Origin: Ascidia mentula | Lineage: Eukaryota; Chordata; Ascidiacea; Phlebobranchia; Ascidiidae | Reading direction: 5' to 3' | DNA: 64,000 nt | NCBI GenBank assembly: GCA_947561715.1 | Contig: OX387204.1 | Coordinates: forward strand, 19,039,001 to 19,103,000 | Shown: positions 41,210-52,949 of the stretch, in pieces | Numbering within the stretch: the stretch's first letter is position 1 | Layout: each line of letters opens with the position of its first letter | Position numbers and translations under genes: made by a program | The notes under the pieces: model-generated | Told to the model about the DNA's origin: nothing | The model's database searches: none | What the model saw: only the letters and a program-made list of their open reading frames with translations

Positions 41210-41707
41210 ATGACAGACTTTCAATACAAAGTGCGTAAGGCCAAGAAAAGTGATTGCAAGGAGATATTGAAGATGATCGTTGAGCTTGCAGAAACTGAAG
41301 ATATGGTTGACCAATGTAACATGACTGTTGAAATTCTTGAAAGAGACGGCTTCGATAATGATCCTCCTTATTATTATGCATTGGTTGCAGAATTGGATGA
41401 TGGCACGCTGATTGCATATGCTCTGTATGTTTATCAATATTCTACATGGAATGGGAGGATAATGTATTTGGAAGATATTTGCGTCCGTGAGGGTTTTAGA
41501 AACAAAAAAGTTGGACTGGAAATGCTGAAAGAGGTTAACAAGATTGCCTTGGAAACGGGGTGTTGTCAAATGCGATTGGCTTGTTTGGAATCAAATCCTG
41601 CCATGAGATTTTACAAAAGATTGGGTGTCAAAGAACTGACGGAGCTTGAAGGATGGCGAATGCTTAGATACGACTTAGATGTCATGCAAGGAACTCTTTC
41701 AAAATAG
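41210..41707 (+). CDS. SAT: Diamine (spermidine/spermine or thialysine) N-acetyltransferase
   Basis: Intronless 165-aa GNAT protein similar to animal SAT1/SAT2, which transfer acetyl from acetyl-CoA to polyamines or thialysine in the cytosol. The N-terminal VRKAKKSDCKEILKMIVELA matches the family's beta1-alpha1. DGFDNDPPYYYALVAE and MYLEDICVREGFRNKKVGLE cover the acetyl-CoA region; E88 aligns with the conserved Glu of YLEDFFV. FYKRLGVKEL supplies the family Tyr at 135. The pyrophosphate loop reads RNKKVG rather than the usual RGFGIG, an atypical form. The length matches the family (about 170 aa). SAT1 versus SAT2 cannot be decided. The single exon could reflect retroposition. The next gene starts 329 bp downstream on the same strand. 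Confidence 0.93.
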   Translation: MTDFQYKVRKAKKSDCKEILKMIVELAETEDMVDQCNMTVEILERDGFDNDPPYYYALVAELDDGTLIAYALYVYQYSTWNGRIMYLEDICVREGFRNKKVGLEMLKEVNKIALETGCCQMRLACLESNPAMRFYKRLGVKELTELEGWRMLRYDLDVMQGTLSK

Positions 41708-42036
41708 GGGTGATGTGTAAGAGGTGTGGTGTGGGAGTAGGTTTGTTATTCAAGGAAGTGCTCGGTGTTCTGAAATCAGATATCATTTAGAACATTAACT
41801 AGTCAGTAAAAAAACTATTGTTTTTTTTGTATTTTTGTTTAAATTCTTGTTGTTGTATTCCAATTGAGTGCAACACACCATATAAAAGTGTTTGAAAAAT
41901 GTGCACATATCTTTGTTTTATGTTTACATATGCAATTGATCTATCATACTACCAAGGTTAAATTCAATGAATTCTTACAGGTATAGCACTAAGTGTAACT
42001 GTTCCATACTTGGTGTTGTAAATAATTAAAGCAACA

Positions 42037-42750
42037 ATGACATCCAACAAGAGCACTGCAGCAACAATGAAAGCCAAGGGGAATGCCCTAATGAAGGAAG
42101 AAAAATTTGTTGAAGCAATTATCCAGTATTCTGAAGGCATTGCAATGGAACCAGCCAACCCTGTACTTTACAGCAATCGTTCGTTAGCTTTTCTCAAAAT
42201 GGACCAGCATTTTTTTGCAGTGAAAGATGCGGAAATAACGATACGATTGACACCAGAGTGGCCAAAGGGATATTATCGCAAGGGCCAAGCAGAAATGGCT
42301 GCTGAAATGTTCCATCTTGCGGTAAAAAGTTTTGAAAGTGGATTAAAAGTTTGTCCAAATGATGAGATCCTAAAAAATGCTCTAAATGAGGCAAACGTCA
42401 GACAGAAAAAGTACCAGGATTGGAAGCGCTGGACCATAAAAAAATACACCATTATCTTTGGAGTGCTGGGGTCTTTGCTGACAATGGTTGATATGCTGTG
42501 GGACCAAGAAAGCTCATTTATTAAAAAGCCCTGGCAACGTGGATTAATTGTAACATGTTCTGCAGTGCTGGGATATATGTTAGTTACCTTAGTTCTTTCT
42601 GTGCACCGCAACACCAAAGCGTCGCTTTTGCAACCTCCACCAGAGCTGTTACAGGGCACAGACCCAGAATATCATCCTGTGCAAGGGTTGAAGCCAAGCC
42701 ACGGTGCCACAGCCGATGAGAATCCAGTTCCAAAACCAAAGAATGAATAA
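42037..42750 (+). CDS. TPR co-chaperone-like protein with two membrane segments
   Basis: Single-exon 237-aa protein. Residues about 8-120 form three TPR units of the Hsp70/Hsp90-binding type (KAKGNALMKEEKFVEAIIQY, LYSNRSLAFLKM, WPKGYYRKGQAE). The carboxylate-clamp positions of HOP TPR1 are all present as K12, N16, N47, K77 and R81, so binding to an EEVD tail is a reasonable inference. Two hydrophobic segments follow at about 137-155 and 168-188, then a Pro-rich tail. This suggests a membrane-anchored receptor for chaperones, but the organelle is not evident. I do not recognise a specific orthologue. An acceptor-like ttacag lies about 57 bases before the ATG. It may share a transcript with the acetyltransferase upstream. 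Confidence 0.88.
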   Translation: MTSNKSTAATMKAKGNALMKEEKFVEAIIQYSEGIAMEPANPVLYSNRSLAFLKMDQHFFAVKDAEITIRLTPEWPKGYYRKGQAEMAAEMFHLAVKSFESGLKVCPNDEILKNALNEANVRQKKYQDWKRWTIKKYTIIFGVLGSLLTMVDMLWDQESSFIKKPWQRGLIVTCSAVLGYMLVTLVLSVHRNTKASLLQPPPELLQGTDPEYHPVQGLKPSHGATADENPVPKPKNE

Positions 42751-43210
42751 CCCATTTTCCCAGTTTTGTTAATATGCAGTAAATATTATTTTGTTGTTTT
42801 TTCATCTGTAAGTTGAGTTGTGTTTTGTTCCATTGTTATGCAATAATACAGTGTAATTGTCCTGTAACCTAGGTAACCGGCTTGGTTGTTGGAAGTTAGT
42901 TTCAGATGGCATACATTGCTCAGTCCTGGCCCCAACGTATCAAATCATCCACAAGGCAGTAAGAGAAGTGTGTTAATATTATGGTTTTTGATGGGCACAG
43001 ACTGACGGGCAGTTATTGGTAAGAATTTGATCGTGTTTTGGACATCATGGTGAGAATCCCGGTTGACGGCTCTGGTGTTAAAATCGGTTTTCTGGGAGAC
43101 AAATGTGCCCGAATAACCGTGATTTTTAAGACGGTACATTTAGCTGCGACAAATATGCAGAGTTATGTGCGTTTGAAGTTTTGTTGACTGGCGTCTTTTG
43201 TCCATGAGGA

Positions 43211-43216
43211 AATAAA
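43211..43216 (+). terminator. Candidate polyadenylation signal for the TPR gene
   Basis: AATAAA about 460 bases after the TPR stop, the first canonical hexamer there. I see no canonical AATAAA between the acetyltransferase stop and the TPR start. A reverse-strand AATAAA at 43316-43321 could serve the convergent thymosin gene. Confidence 0.4.
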
Positions 43217-43883
43217 ATTTGTCAAGATGACTCCAAGAATTCTGTTTGGAAAAGCGCTTTGACAAATATAGTAACACTGTACTTGACCCAGCCACTGTCT
43301 GTTCAATGCCCTGGATTTATTTGCTGGCGCCAAACCTCATCCCAAGTCCGTCAACACTCTCTTCAACATATGTTTTCACAAAAACTTCAAAGTGGTTTGT
43401 AGTTGTATTCACACGTCGCATCTGAATAAATTACTCACAGAAATTAGGCGGTTTCACGTGCAAAGCCTCGTACCACACTGCCATCTAGCGGGCACATATG
43501 GCATGATGCTACATTCTTTTTTATCCGTCAAAGGGCGCTACAGCGCAACACAACGAAGGTTTGCGTTGATCAGACATTTTTCTACAGTGTTTAACGTAGT
43601 TTAACATCGAAGTTGCGACGGTCAAAGTTTTTTAACGCTTTTTTGAAAGGAAACAACGAAAGCAGTTGTGGTTACGAAGAAACAACAGCACTACTGTGGG
43701 ATGGGGGGTTACAAGGGGACATTCACACGTACAATGTACAAGCACATTAGGCAAAGTGGGTTTGTTTGGGGAAAAAGCGGTAATTGTTGAATAACAAACA
43801 ATACAAATGTGCCTTTTCGATATGTAGCAAATATTCAATGCGAAGCGGTGGGTGGGGCTAGAGAGCTAAGGGAAACGTCACTT

Positions 43884-45062
43884 TTAGAAACCACTTTTCT
43901 TTTCAGCTTCAATTTCTGCAAAGAAAAAAAGAAATGTTTAAAAAATACTGCTATGAAGAATTTATTGTTCAATCAACGCTTTGATCGTATCTCATTTTGT
44001 GTAAGGTTTACTAAATAATACCTTTAATACGTCACAAAGATGTGTTTGTGACTGTAGCGTTTTGGCACAAACACGTATTTGTTTGCATGAAATTTTTCAC
44101 CAAAACGCTAAACTTGAATTTTGCTTTCACCCCGGGTCGCGTAGAAAGAAGATGAACTTAATTTGCAGAGAAAACGGCGATCACAAAAAGATCGAACTTT
44201 CACACACGTCATAATTAAATCTGTGCCTCTGATGAACGGGTCAAAGTACCCACAATTAATTTGCGACGTTACAAAAAAGTTGGTGACGTCAAAACTGTAC
44301 AAGAAGTTACATAATAATTTATCCCAAACAACTTAACCGTAAACATTATTCAAGTTTGCACTGTGATATACAAAAGGTAAAATCATGACACAAATGGTGC
44401 CAACTTCAAACACGTTCATACCTTGTTGCGTCGGAAGGGGGTTCTTCTCAGCAGTGTCAACATGCTTCAGTTTTTCTTTTGCAAAATTCGAGACCTCCTT
44501 CAAAGCTTTCTCCTGTGCGTAACCTGCAGAGGAATTTACAAAGGGTGAAATTCCATGGGACCGGCAATATTTGCTTATGTTCCTGATTATTAAAGGCAAA
44601 ATATGATCAGTTTTTATTCTGTTTGAGCAGTTTGGCGTTAATTCGTGGAGATTTATAGATAATTGTTGTGACGATTCATGGTATTAATAAAACTTCGGCC
44701 GCAACCTTTGTTCTGTGCATGTGAATATATCACGTGCTATCGTCGGTATTGTTCGCAGTTCATTTAAGCTATAACGGAAATGACGCATTATCCGGGTTTA
44801 CGAGCTTTGGTGCTTTTCGGCTGGAGATTTTATTACAGATTTGGAATACAGGCTACTATTTATACTAGGCTGCCTGTCATGACTTCTTCACCCTAGTTGT
44901 CTCTAACTAATTTTGACACAGACATTCTAAACCGGTTTCACGTGGTATGACGTCATCACCTTCAAAAGCGCCTTTGTTCTTCTCCTGGGTTTGGACGGAA
45001 TGTAGAGAGGATTTCTCGAAATGTTCGACTTCAGTCAAGCTTGGTTTGGCATCAGTGGACAT
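43884..45062 (-). CDS. Beta-thymosin with two repeats, three coding exons
   Basis: Actin-monomer-binding protein of the beta-thymosin/WH2 family, cytosolic. Exons on -: 44960-45062, 44422-44523, 43884-43915; both introns are phase 1, total 237 nt (78 aa). Repeat 1 is in exon 1 (SLTEVEHFEKSSLHSVQTQEKN) and repeat 2 in exon 2 (LKEVSNFAKEKLKHVDTAEKN, then PLPTQQ). Repeat 2 keeps the family's F-x5-LK(H/K)-x-(D/E)T-x-EKNPLP pattern; repeat 1 is divergent (LHSV in place of LKHV). Exon 3 ends EIEAEKKSGF, like the family C-terminus. Each exon boundary falls between repeats. Invertebrate family members often have several repeats, so two is plausible. Introns are about 436 and 506 bp. Confidence 0.9.
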
Positions 45063-46978
45063 GATGGGGAAGTTGGGGGTGAATTCGAATACGACTCAAC
45101 AGCAAAACGTTAAGTTAACTTATTACCGGCTGTGGATTGAAAACCGTATCAATGAATTTTATTACGAAACAGGGTCAAATTAGCAACAATTAAGTCTGGT
45201 CGAAATGTGTGAACACACACGTGAAAGTTTATTATCGATGCAAACAAATTAAACGAAACATGGTCTTATTAACAGCTGCCTAAAGTTGAAGACTTGAGAG
45301 TCGAGGAATCAAGTTCAAATCATCAAAACTGATCACTCGCCTTGCAGTTTCAAACCCCCCCACCATCGGGTTTCCATTCACAACGATATGCGCAGACTTT
45401 CTGTACATCGCGTTCGCCCGCTAATTGAGTTTAAACAAGTTTCATGGCAAGACAAAGTATTTCTCCGAGCCAGAAGACAACCGCCCGTCTCAACAAAATA
45501 AGATAATGTTTCCCAATAAGAAACGCACAGCTCAGCTCTCAGCGCGGGCCAACACAGCTTAACATGAATCTCGCAACCGACACTTCCGTATATGCACACA
45601 AGAATCGACCAATCACAACCCGCCTGGCAAATGACGTCAGATCCGGGTCTTTCCCCGCCCGAATTATCGAACCGGGCGAATTTTAATTCAATTAAGTTCT
45701 GGCCTGTGCTGTTCTGATAATGCGCTCGTATTTAAATTGTAGGAAAAAGAACATCCCGGATATTATCATGCAAATTCCAAACTCCATTCTACAAAGTTTT
45801 AAGTTTGGACGAATCCAACATAGGAGCAGGGACGCCGTTAAGTATTTATTGTATCTAAGTTCGCGAGACGTCGATTTTTAAGTATTTAAATGCGATACTA
45901 CAACTTATTACATCGCTTACAATTGTATGTTAGTGTTTTTGAAACTTTACCTCTACCACTTTTATTCTTTTTGCGACCCAAGCAGACAAAAGACGATTGT
46001 CAGTTTATCTTGCAGTAAAACCTGCTTATAGCCAAACGCAACCAACCTTACACAACTACTTTAACCTATTAACACTGCACTAAGCGTTCAACACAACCAA
46101 GCGTTCAAGCTACATCCGTTTCAAGGCGGGCTAAAAGTCAAATCAACCAGACTAATCTGCGCAGTTCCTTTTCAAAGCAAAACGCCGACACTTAACAACG
46201 CCATCACCGGTTTACTGTTGCGCACTATGCGGCCTCGGCATCATCTATCTACTGTTTATGTTTTATACAGCTGAGATTGGCCGCTTCCCGTGCTGCTGTG
46301 TGAACAATGTTCGCAACACCACTGTGTGCATTATAACTATTCAGGCGGTTGCATGCATTCATATGCACGGCATACCTTCATTAATAAAAGCTTTTGGCAA
46401 CCCGCATTTGACTTGTGTACAAATCATGTTGGTGGTTTTAGTGAGGCCAGAAATGATTTGCCGTAAATCAAATGGGTTTCTGCAACCTCAAAACGTTTAA
46501 ATTAGAATTTAATTTATCGACAAATTCTTAGCATATAACTCTCAAACCCAACGTTTGTGATACATTGTCAAAGGAGACTTTATTAAATAATATTTTAACG
46601 CTAACTCGTTGTGTCAAACCACCATACGAACTGACTAGTCTATGTGACAACAATTACAAGTTTATTAAGGGGAGACAACCAGTTGTTGATAAAAACAAAC
46701 AAACAACTGCCGAGAGTCGCATTTCGCAAACCCAGCTACTCCCTTACGAATTACTGGGAGGCAACCTCAATTTGACACACGTTGAAATGTGACGTCACAA
46801 AGACCGTTTGGGAAAATTTGCGTAGGAGTTTTAAGACTGGAATAGAGTTTGTTGGGAAATACTTTTAAAAGTTGTTGCACGATGTTTGGCCACGCCACAC
46901 ACAAGAGGTTGGTGATCCACCCAATCACTTGCCTGTGCGACTCCCACGCCCTGGAATGACCGCAGTGAAACTCACTTT
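45063..46978. other. Intergenic sequence upstream of beta-thymosin
   Basis: No supportable gene on either strand. It should contain the thymosin promoter (read on -) near 45063-45600, a region with higher GC and CpG than its surroundings around 45600-45680. No TATA box was assigned. Confidence 0.4.
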
Positions 46979-47115
46979 AGGCCGGGTCCACACTCACGCT
47001 TTGCGCCGGCCGATTCTTTGTTTGTTTCAATGTCCCGAGCGTACGCCCGCACGCCGGCGTATAATGAAACAAACAAAGAATCCGCCGGCGCAAAGCGTGA
47101 GTGTGGACCCGGCCT
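46979..47115. mobile_element. GC-rich foldback MITE with 51-bp arms
   Basis: Arms 46979-47029 and 47065-47115 are reverse complements with one mismatch, beginning AGGCCGGGTCCACACTCACG. The 35-bp loop is GC-rich. The element is much more GC-rich than its surroundings, which fits a foreign insertion. No convincing target duplication is seen, so no superfamily is assigned. Confidence 0.8.
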
Positions 47116-47263
47116 TACATTGCATCACCTCCAAGGTTGGAGCCAACGTTATGTTGTATGGCAGAAGGTAAAAATGAAAAAACACAACTTCTCATAGTTA
47201 AGATAAACTTTTGTTACCTTTACTGATGTCAAGAAAAAATTAATTTTGTTACCTAATGACAGT

Positions 47264-47274
47264 GGGGGGGGGGG
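47264..47274. repeat. Run of 11 G
   Basis: Homopolymer tract in agtggggggggggg context. It is the second long G run in the window, after 29607-29626. Confidence 0.85.
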
Positions 47275-50200
47275 TCGTTTACGAAAATTAAGAAGACATC
47301 TTGTTCTGTAGCTTAAAATCACACAGAATAAATACAAAAAGCAGTGAAGCCGTTAAAAAAGCCGACAAATCATTATCTTTACAAATGTAACGCATCCAAA
47401 CAAATTGTTTTACCGCCGTTCTGCCCCAAAACCTATTTACCGAACACAGCAATTACTAATATCCGGATTTAATCATCCAGTTATTGTTCAACCTTGTTAC
47501 CAAACAACCCGAAATCAAATCTGTTCTACTGTACCGCCATTTGCCCTTCAGTGCAAAACAAATTTGATAAAGTGTAAAAAATATGCAACCCTACCAATAC
47601 AGAAAATATGGCATACTACTTTTTGTAGGACATACTTTTATCTTTTATGCTCATAAAGTAAAATCAAAACACAAAAAGATGTTTGCTAACTTATATCGAC
47701 CTTGAATGGTGTCAAGCTATAACCTTAACTCAAGATTTCAGCGGCTTAAGCAACTTGTACTTGTAATAAAAATCGCAAACTTTAAAGGGAGACAGACTAA
47801 ACGACAGGTTCCAATTCCCCAAGGACCAACAAAAAGCCGATTTAGCAGACGGAAATCGGTGTCTGGGAGCGCCAACGTCATCATAAACCCCAGGGGAAAA
47901 CTTCAAATGTCGCAACCGCAAGACTTAAAAAAATATAAGTTGGCAACAATTTCAAGGTTTAAATACAGCACACAGTGCACTAAAGTTTTCCATAATTCTG
48001 TCATAAAGCGGTCTATTGCGTCACTAAATAAGGAGTTTAACTGGTAGTTTCTGTAGCAATCCCGGTATTTTAAGCTCAATTTTATACTTCCAACTTACAC
48101 TTGTACCAGTTAAGGACATATCAGTTTCAACTAACCTAATAATCCATCGATTCCTCTTAACAGTGCGCCTTTAATCTCACCAATATAATATTACTTTACT
48201 TCACAGCTACTTAAGTATGATGAAAAGAAAAAAAGCACATGATGTAAATTACCGGGCCGACAGGTGTTACGCGGGAGAAAGCAATAAACAGTTTCCACTT
48301 AAAAGCGTCATGTGTTGTCCAACTGGCCCTGTTAATTAGCTTTCAGCTGCAGCAGGCTTGTTGGAGATTATTTGTAAACACGTGGTATGCCAAAGTAACC
48401 GTGATTAAAAAGTAATGACCACGCCCAACACAGCATGCAGGAAGCTGAATATTAAATGATTGCTGGTTAGAAATTGAAATTAGATTTAATTCCAACTAAA
48501 CGGTCAAGATGTAGTACATGATCTACAGTGCTGATCAGGGTGTGCATCTGGTGCGAAATAATAAAAACCTATTTTTTTCCTTGAAATCAAAGCAACCAAC
48601 CAGACTCTTAGAACCGTTATCATTCCCTGGTGACCGAAGTCCAAATTCAACCACAGTCGCCAATGGAATATCCCATTGGGCGTCAACAGTGCAGGACTCG
48701 ACAAAATATGGAACTCTTCTCCTAGTTTGGCGCTCATGCTGTGAAGAGTTGGCAAACTGTTCGAACCATTGCAGACCACTTCCTATCTATACGCCAACAA
48801 CTATGACGTAACACACATAGGCGTGGATACATTTCAGTTTAGATCAATCAGATGGCCCACAGCTAGTTATACAAACCTTTAATGCAATAAATTGATTCAC
48901 AGAAAGCACAGTATCAGTTCATTGTTCTCTACCAACCAACAGATACATGACATACAAAACTTTGGCATCTATGAAAACCTAATCTCAAGCTATGTTTACA
49001 ACAAACGCATATCATCAATTAAAGTTTCATAATTTCTGTCTTCAACATCATGATTACCAGGAAAATCTGCATACTGTTGCGTATAAACCGTATACTTACT
49101 ACTACTTTCTTCAGAAGTATAGATGCACCAAAAATGCCAGTGTTCCAAAAAGCAATTGCAGAGACGAATATTCAAAATTTGTTTATTCTCAGCGCAAATT
49201 TTGGTATTTGAAAATGTGAATATCAATTTGACACTCAACTTTACACCTCAAGAATATTAAACTGTCACCAAAAAAACAATTTAATTGTCAACGAATTGAA
49301 CGAAAATATACAACACCTTCTAACGACGTCTTAATTTTCAACCTTAAATCTCATGCGCGTTACAAGACACGTGTTAACAAAACCACTGCCACAGGTTACG
49401 CGCTTGCTTCTTATTTCAGTGATCATTTACCAATAGTACAAGCTCGGCAGTGGGGGAGATAAGCATGGAACTGTAACCTTGCACTTACTTGCCAGGCGGG
49501 AAGTTGGAGACAGACAGCACGCGACAAGTTGTCGAACATGGAACAGCTTCCTTCCCTGATCGAGAAAAACGAGTAGGCGAAGAGACGAGACAACTCCTAC
49601 CAAGCGCCGCGGAGTGATATCAAATATTCATGCGCAGAGGAGTTGCCGTCTCGACGCGGTTTTCTGTTTGGCCCGAAAAACCTTCACAAAATCCATTATT
49701 CAATGTATCAGGCTTCTGTGCTCCCTGTCTGTCAGTCAAACAATGCCACCGGACCAGAAATTCATTCGATACATATCACATTATTCTATGACGTAACAAT
49801 ATTTATTTGTGACTGCAAAAATGCCTGTTGTTTACTGTGAACGAACGCTGGCGTTGCAGTAAAGGGCGCTGATGTGTTTCGCAATAACCTCTGCAACTAT
49901 CTAAACTGGATTTCAATTACTTCGATTTGCACAAAACGCGCTCGGGCCACGCGAACACACGCGCTAAATACCAATGCCTTTGGCCGGAACCAAACGCAGG
50001 CGCGTGAGCTCACACACTGAGTGGTTACGAATCCCACGTTTCTTCTTTGAGCGCGAGCGTTTTCCTGTTCCGAGAGCGGGGCAAGCCGAGAGCTCACGTG
50101 ATTTCAACCGATGAAAATTGTGTGTGTGAGCGACAACTTTACAACTAGTGCCTTGCTTGCTGCTGGTTGCAGGTGAACTATCACTGGGTAAGCGGTGGGA

Positions 50201-51240
50201 AATCGGTTTAACTTGAACACATTCGAAGTACGAATCCTGGATTATCGTCGGAACAACACGGGCCACGGTCACTTTGACAAAAACACAAAATGCAGCTCTC
50301 ATTGATTATTATGGCTCTTTTGCGCATATAAAAACACAAGACATATACTTGGAAGTTTTACAGATTTTCTAAATTAGATTTGAATTAAAATTGCCGACAT
50401 ATAAACAAACCAAGTTTATTTTTTGTGCTGAACAATTCGCCTATGATTGTAAAAGCTGGTCCCGAATAATAAAGGCCGTTAGATAAAGCAGCAATTTTCG
50501 ATAAATTAGAAAATTAGATTAGAGCTCATTTAGTTTTTCCAAATTAGATTCGAATCACCGACATTTTGTTCTAATTCGTGGAAACAGAGAATTAGAATTA
50601 TCCACTGGTCCAAGTTTGACCACAGCTAACGATTTTGCAAAAAAACTTTGCATTTGTTCTCCTTGTTGTGGTTTTATTGCTTTTAGGGTTGACCTTATTT
50701 ATCTTCGGGAAAGGTTGCCGAGCCCCCATGGAAATATTTAGTCTAACCTAATGACAGATGTTCACCAAGTTCTAAGTTCCTGGCATAAATATTTCATGTT
50801 GTTGAGTCACTGAGCCAACTGTTGCGTCACAAAGTAATTGCATTTCGGGAAACTTTGAAGATTACATTAACGTTTCTACGCTATACGGTTCCATTGAAAC
50901 ATTGGCGAAGAAAATTTGGATTAAAACATTGGCGAACAATCTGCACTATTTTAATCAACGCTTTAGAAATAAGGTTATTATTAGAGGCTCAGTACCTTTT
51001 TGGCAAAGGTAAAAATATATTTTGGGTGATTGTTTTGTTATCCAATGGACAGCAGCGTTTGCCAAAAAAGAACACTTAAGCCAGATGAATAGTTATATTA
51101 TCACAGTGTTTGTAACAGAAACAAAGCAATGTTTTAACCTCACATGACCTTAGAAGCCCCGTCAGATGGCAGACGAAACGTCGGTTGCAATAAAAATCTC
51201 GTAACTTTTGCCAGAAGAACAATTTTCAATTTAAAATGCC
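47275..51240. other. Intergenic region without recognised genes
   Basis: About 4 kb with only weak, unsupported ORFs. Bases 49920-50300 are CpG- and GC-rich (many cgcg, gcgc), as at a promoter, but I could not attach them to a coding exon in this window. A diverged direct repeat (aaattagattygaat...ccgacat) occurs near 50371 and 50538. Confidence 0.45.
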
Positions 51241-51279
51241 TTGCAGCAAGGATGGCACATACTTTAAGCTCTGTACTGC

Positions 51280-51375
51280 CACTTGGCGGATATTTTTTCT
51301 CTATATAACAAGAGTGGAAAACATACTCGGAGCGACAGATCAGTGGTTCGAATCCCGGTGTGGTAAAGAAATGAT
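51280..51375 (+). mobile_element. tRNA-derived SINE-like sequence
   Basis: Contains CAGTGGTTCGAATCCCGGTG, a strong B-box match, preceded by CCACTTGGCGG. This is the same arrangement as the 36002-36090 element on the other strand. It does not form a complete tRNA cloverleaf. The 3' side runs into AT-rich sequence (tatattctggtg). Confidence 0.5.
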
Positions 51376-51591
51376 TCAGGCCCCGATATATTCTGGTGAG
51401 AAGGACAATATGCGATATATACAAAAATGCTATGAGATTTCTACAACTACAATCAAACAATCACTTATTTTTTTGCAAACATTTGTTTGTCACTGGAGTT
51501 TTTGTTAAGTTAGCTTGCATTACAAGTGTGAAATAATAATATCAGTTTGCACTGTTCAGCAAAAAAGAGTGAAGTTATTTGGGTATATGCT

Positions 51592-52783
51592 TCAAGCAGC
51601 GTAGGACCACTTTCTTCTGTAATAATTCGTTTCGCTACGGTATTTTTCACTGGCGATGTTTAGTTCTATAGATCTTGTTTTTTGCAACATATTTACAAAT
51701 TCTGTTATTGTTGGTTTCCTCTCACCGTATTTGCATCGATAAATCACAAATCTGGCACAAAGAAGAGCGCAATTTAAAAAGCATTCAAAAATATTGTTAT
51801 TTTCATGTCTACCAAACAGTAAATGCGCACGAGAAAAATACAAAGGTACACGAAGTTTAGCGCTTAGCCAACTGCATACATTTTCCCAGTAATGTGCTGC
51901 AATAGGGCAATTTAAAAATAAATGTAAAACCGTTTCCTCGGCATTTTCGCAAAAGACACATGAACCTGTTTCTATAAACTTCAGATCTTTTAACTTTTTA
52001 TTGGTCACAATGGCCCTGAGATTTAGTTTAATTTGAAAACTTATTAATTTAGTTTCCACTGTAGCTTGAGGTATATTTTTATATATTTACCTTCAAGGTA
52101 CTCTGTCATTGACTAAGGATTCCCATACAGCTTGTGCTTTGGGTTGAATTATATTGGCGGTTTGAAGCCACGAATAGAAAGCCTTTGTGCTCTCGCAATG
52201 TGTCAAGATATTTTTTAAAACGTCTGTTAGGTTTTTATGTGAAGGCACTGGTCCATAGTCCCACTCCTCGGGTATGCATGCTATAAGCTTGAGAAACTTA
52301 GTGAAATCTGTTGTACTTGGGTCAAGACTAAATTTTGTAGTAAGTGCATCATATTTCAAATATTCCCCATTGTGGTCTAGTAGGTCGTTGTGGGCCATTA
52401 CTCCCGTGTCTATAAATTTTTCGAAATAGAAGGGTTTACTGCGTTTTTTTAATGCTTTGTTGAGCCAGAGAGGTCTGTTGCATGCGTGGTCGGGGTTTTT
52501 GCTCAGGATTGATTTCGCAATGTTTATGATACAACGTAGGGTTCTCAATGGGATGAGGCTCCTGCACTGTTTGCAACACCAGTTTATATAAATCTATTAT
52601 GAGCGCACCTTGCGGTCGTTGGATTTTTATAAATTTATCCGCTAGTTGTCTCTGGATATCGCAGTTTGGTGTTTCAGGGCTTTTGGCAACAACATTGGTG
52701 AAGGCGTCCGACCCACGGGGAATAATCAAACAAGATTGTTGCTTTGTGCTGTGTATCTTGCTCAAGTCAAAACTTTGCAACAA
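51592..52783 (-). pseudogene. Dead L1/Tx1-type LINE fragment (ORF2 C-terminal part)
   Basis: Read on -, this is the C-terminal part of a non-LTR retrotransposon polyprotein. 52548-52093 carries NRPLWLNKALKKRSKPFYF and LLDHNGEYLKYDAL, typical of the region after the reverse transcriptase in L1/Tx1 elements. 52059-51592 carries the terminal zinc-finger-like motif (SCVFCENAEETVLHLFLNCP). The two parts are in the same frame but separated by TGA and TAA codons at about 52086-52095. Upstream sequence to 52783 is in another frame, so a frameshift lies near 52550. The endonuclease and catalytic reverse-transcriptase motifs are absent. It is a 5'-truncated, inactive copy. Confidence 0.82.
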
Positions 52784-52949
52784 ATCTGCTCATAGTTTTC
52801 AGCAAAGTGCAGAATTTATTTGTCCACATAATAATCAGCAACAAAAGCTAAAAAAAAATTGATGCAAAATATCGAAATGCGAAAGAATGAGGTTTGTTCC
52901 GACCCAAGGATAAATACCCAGGGTTTGTTGCAAGAAAGTCTGGTCATTC

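Noticed and set aside
47706-48047. 113-codon ORF on +
   Set aside because: A basic, low-complexity product without homology, signal or splice support.
49964-50302. 112-codon ORF on - in the CpG-rich stretch
   Set aside because: Its length and Ser/Arg composition are explained by GC-rich sequence with few stops; no domain or exon continuation was found.
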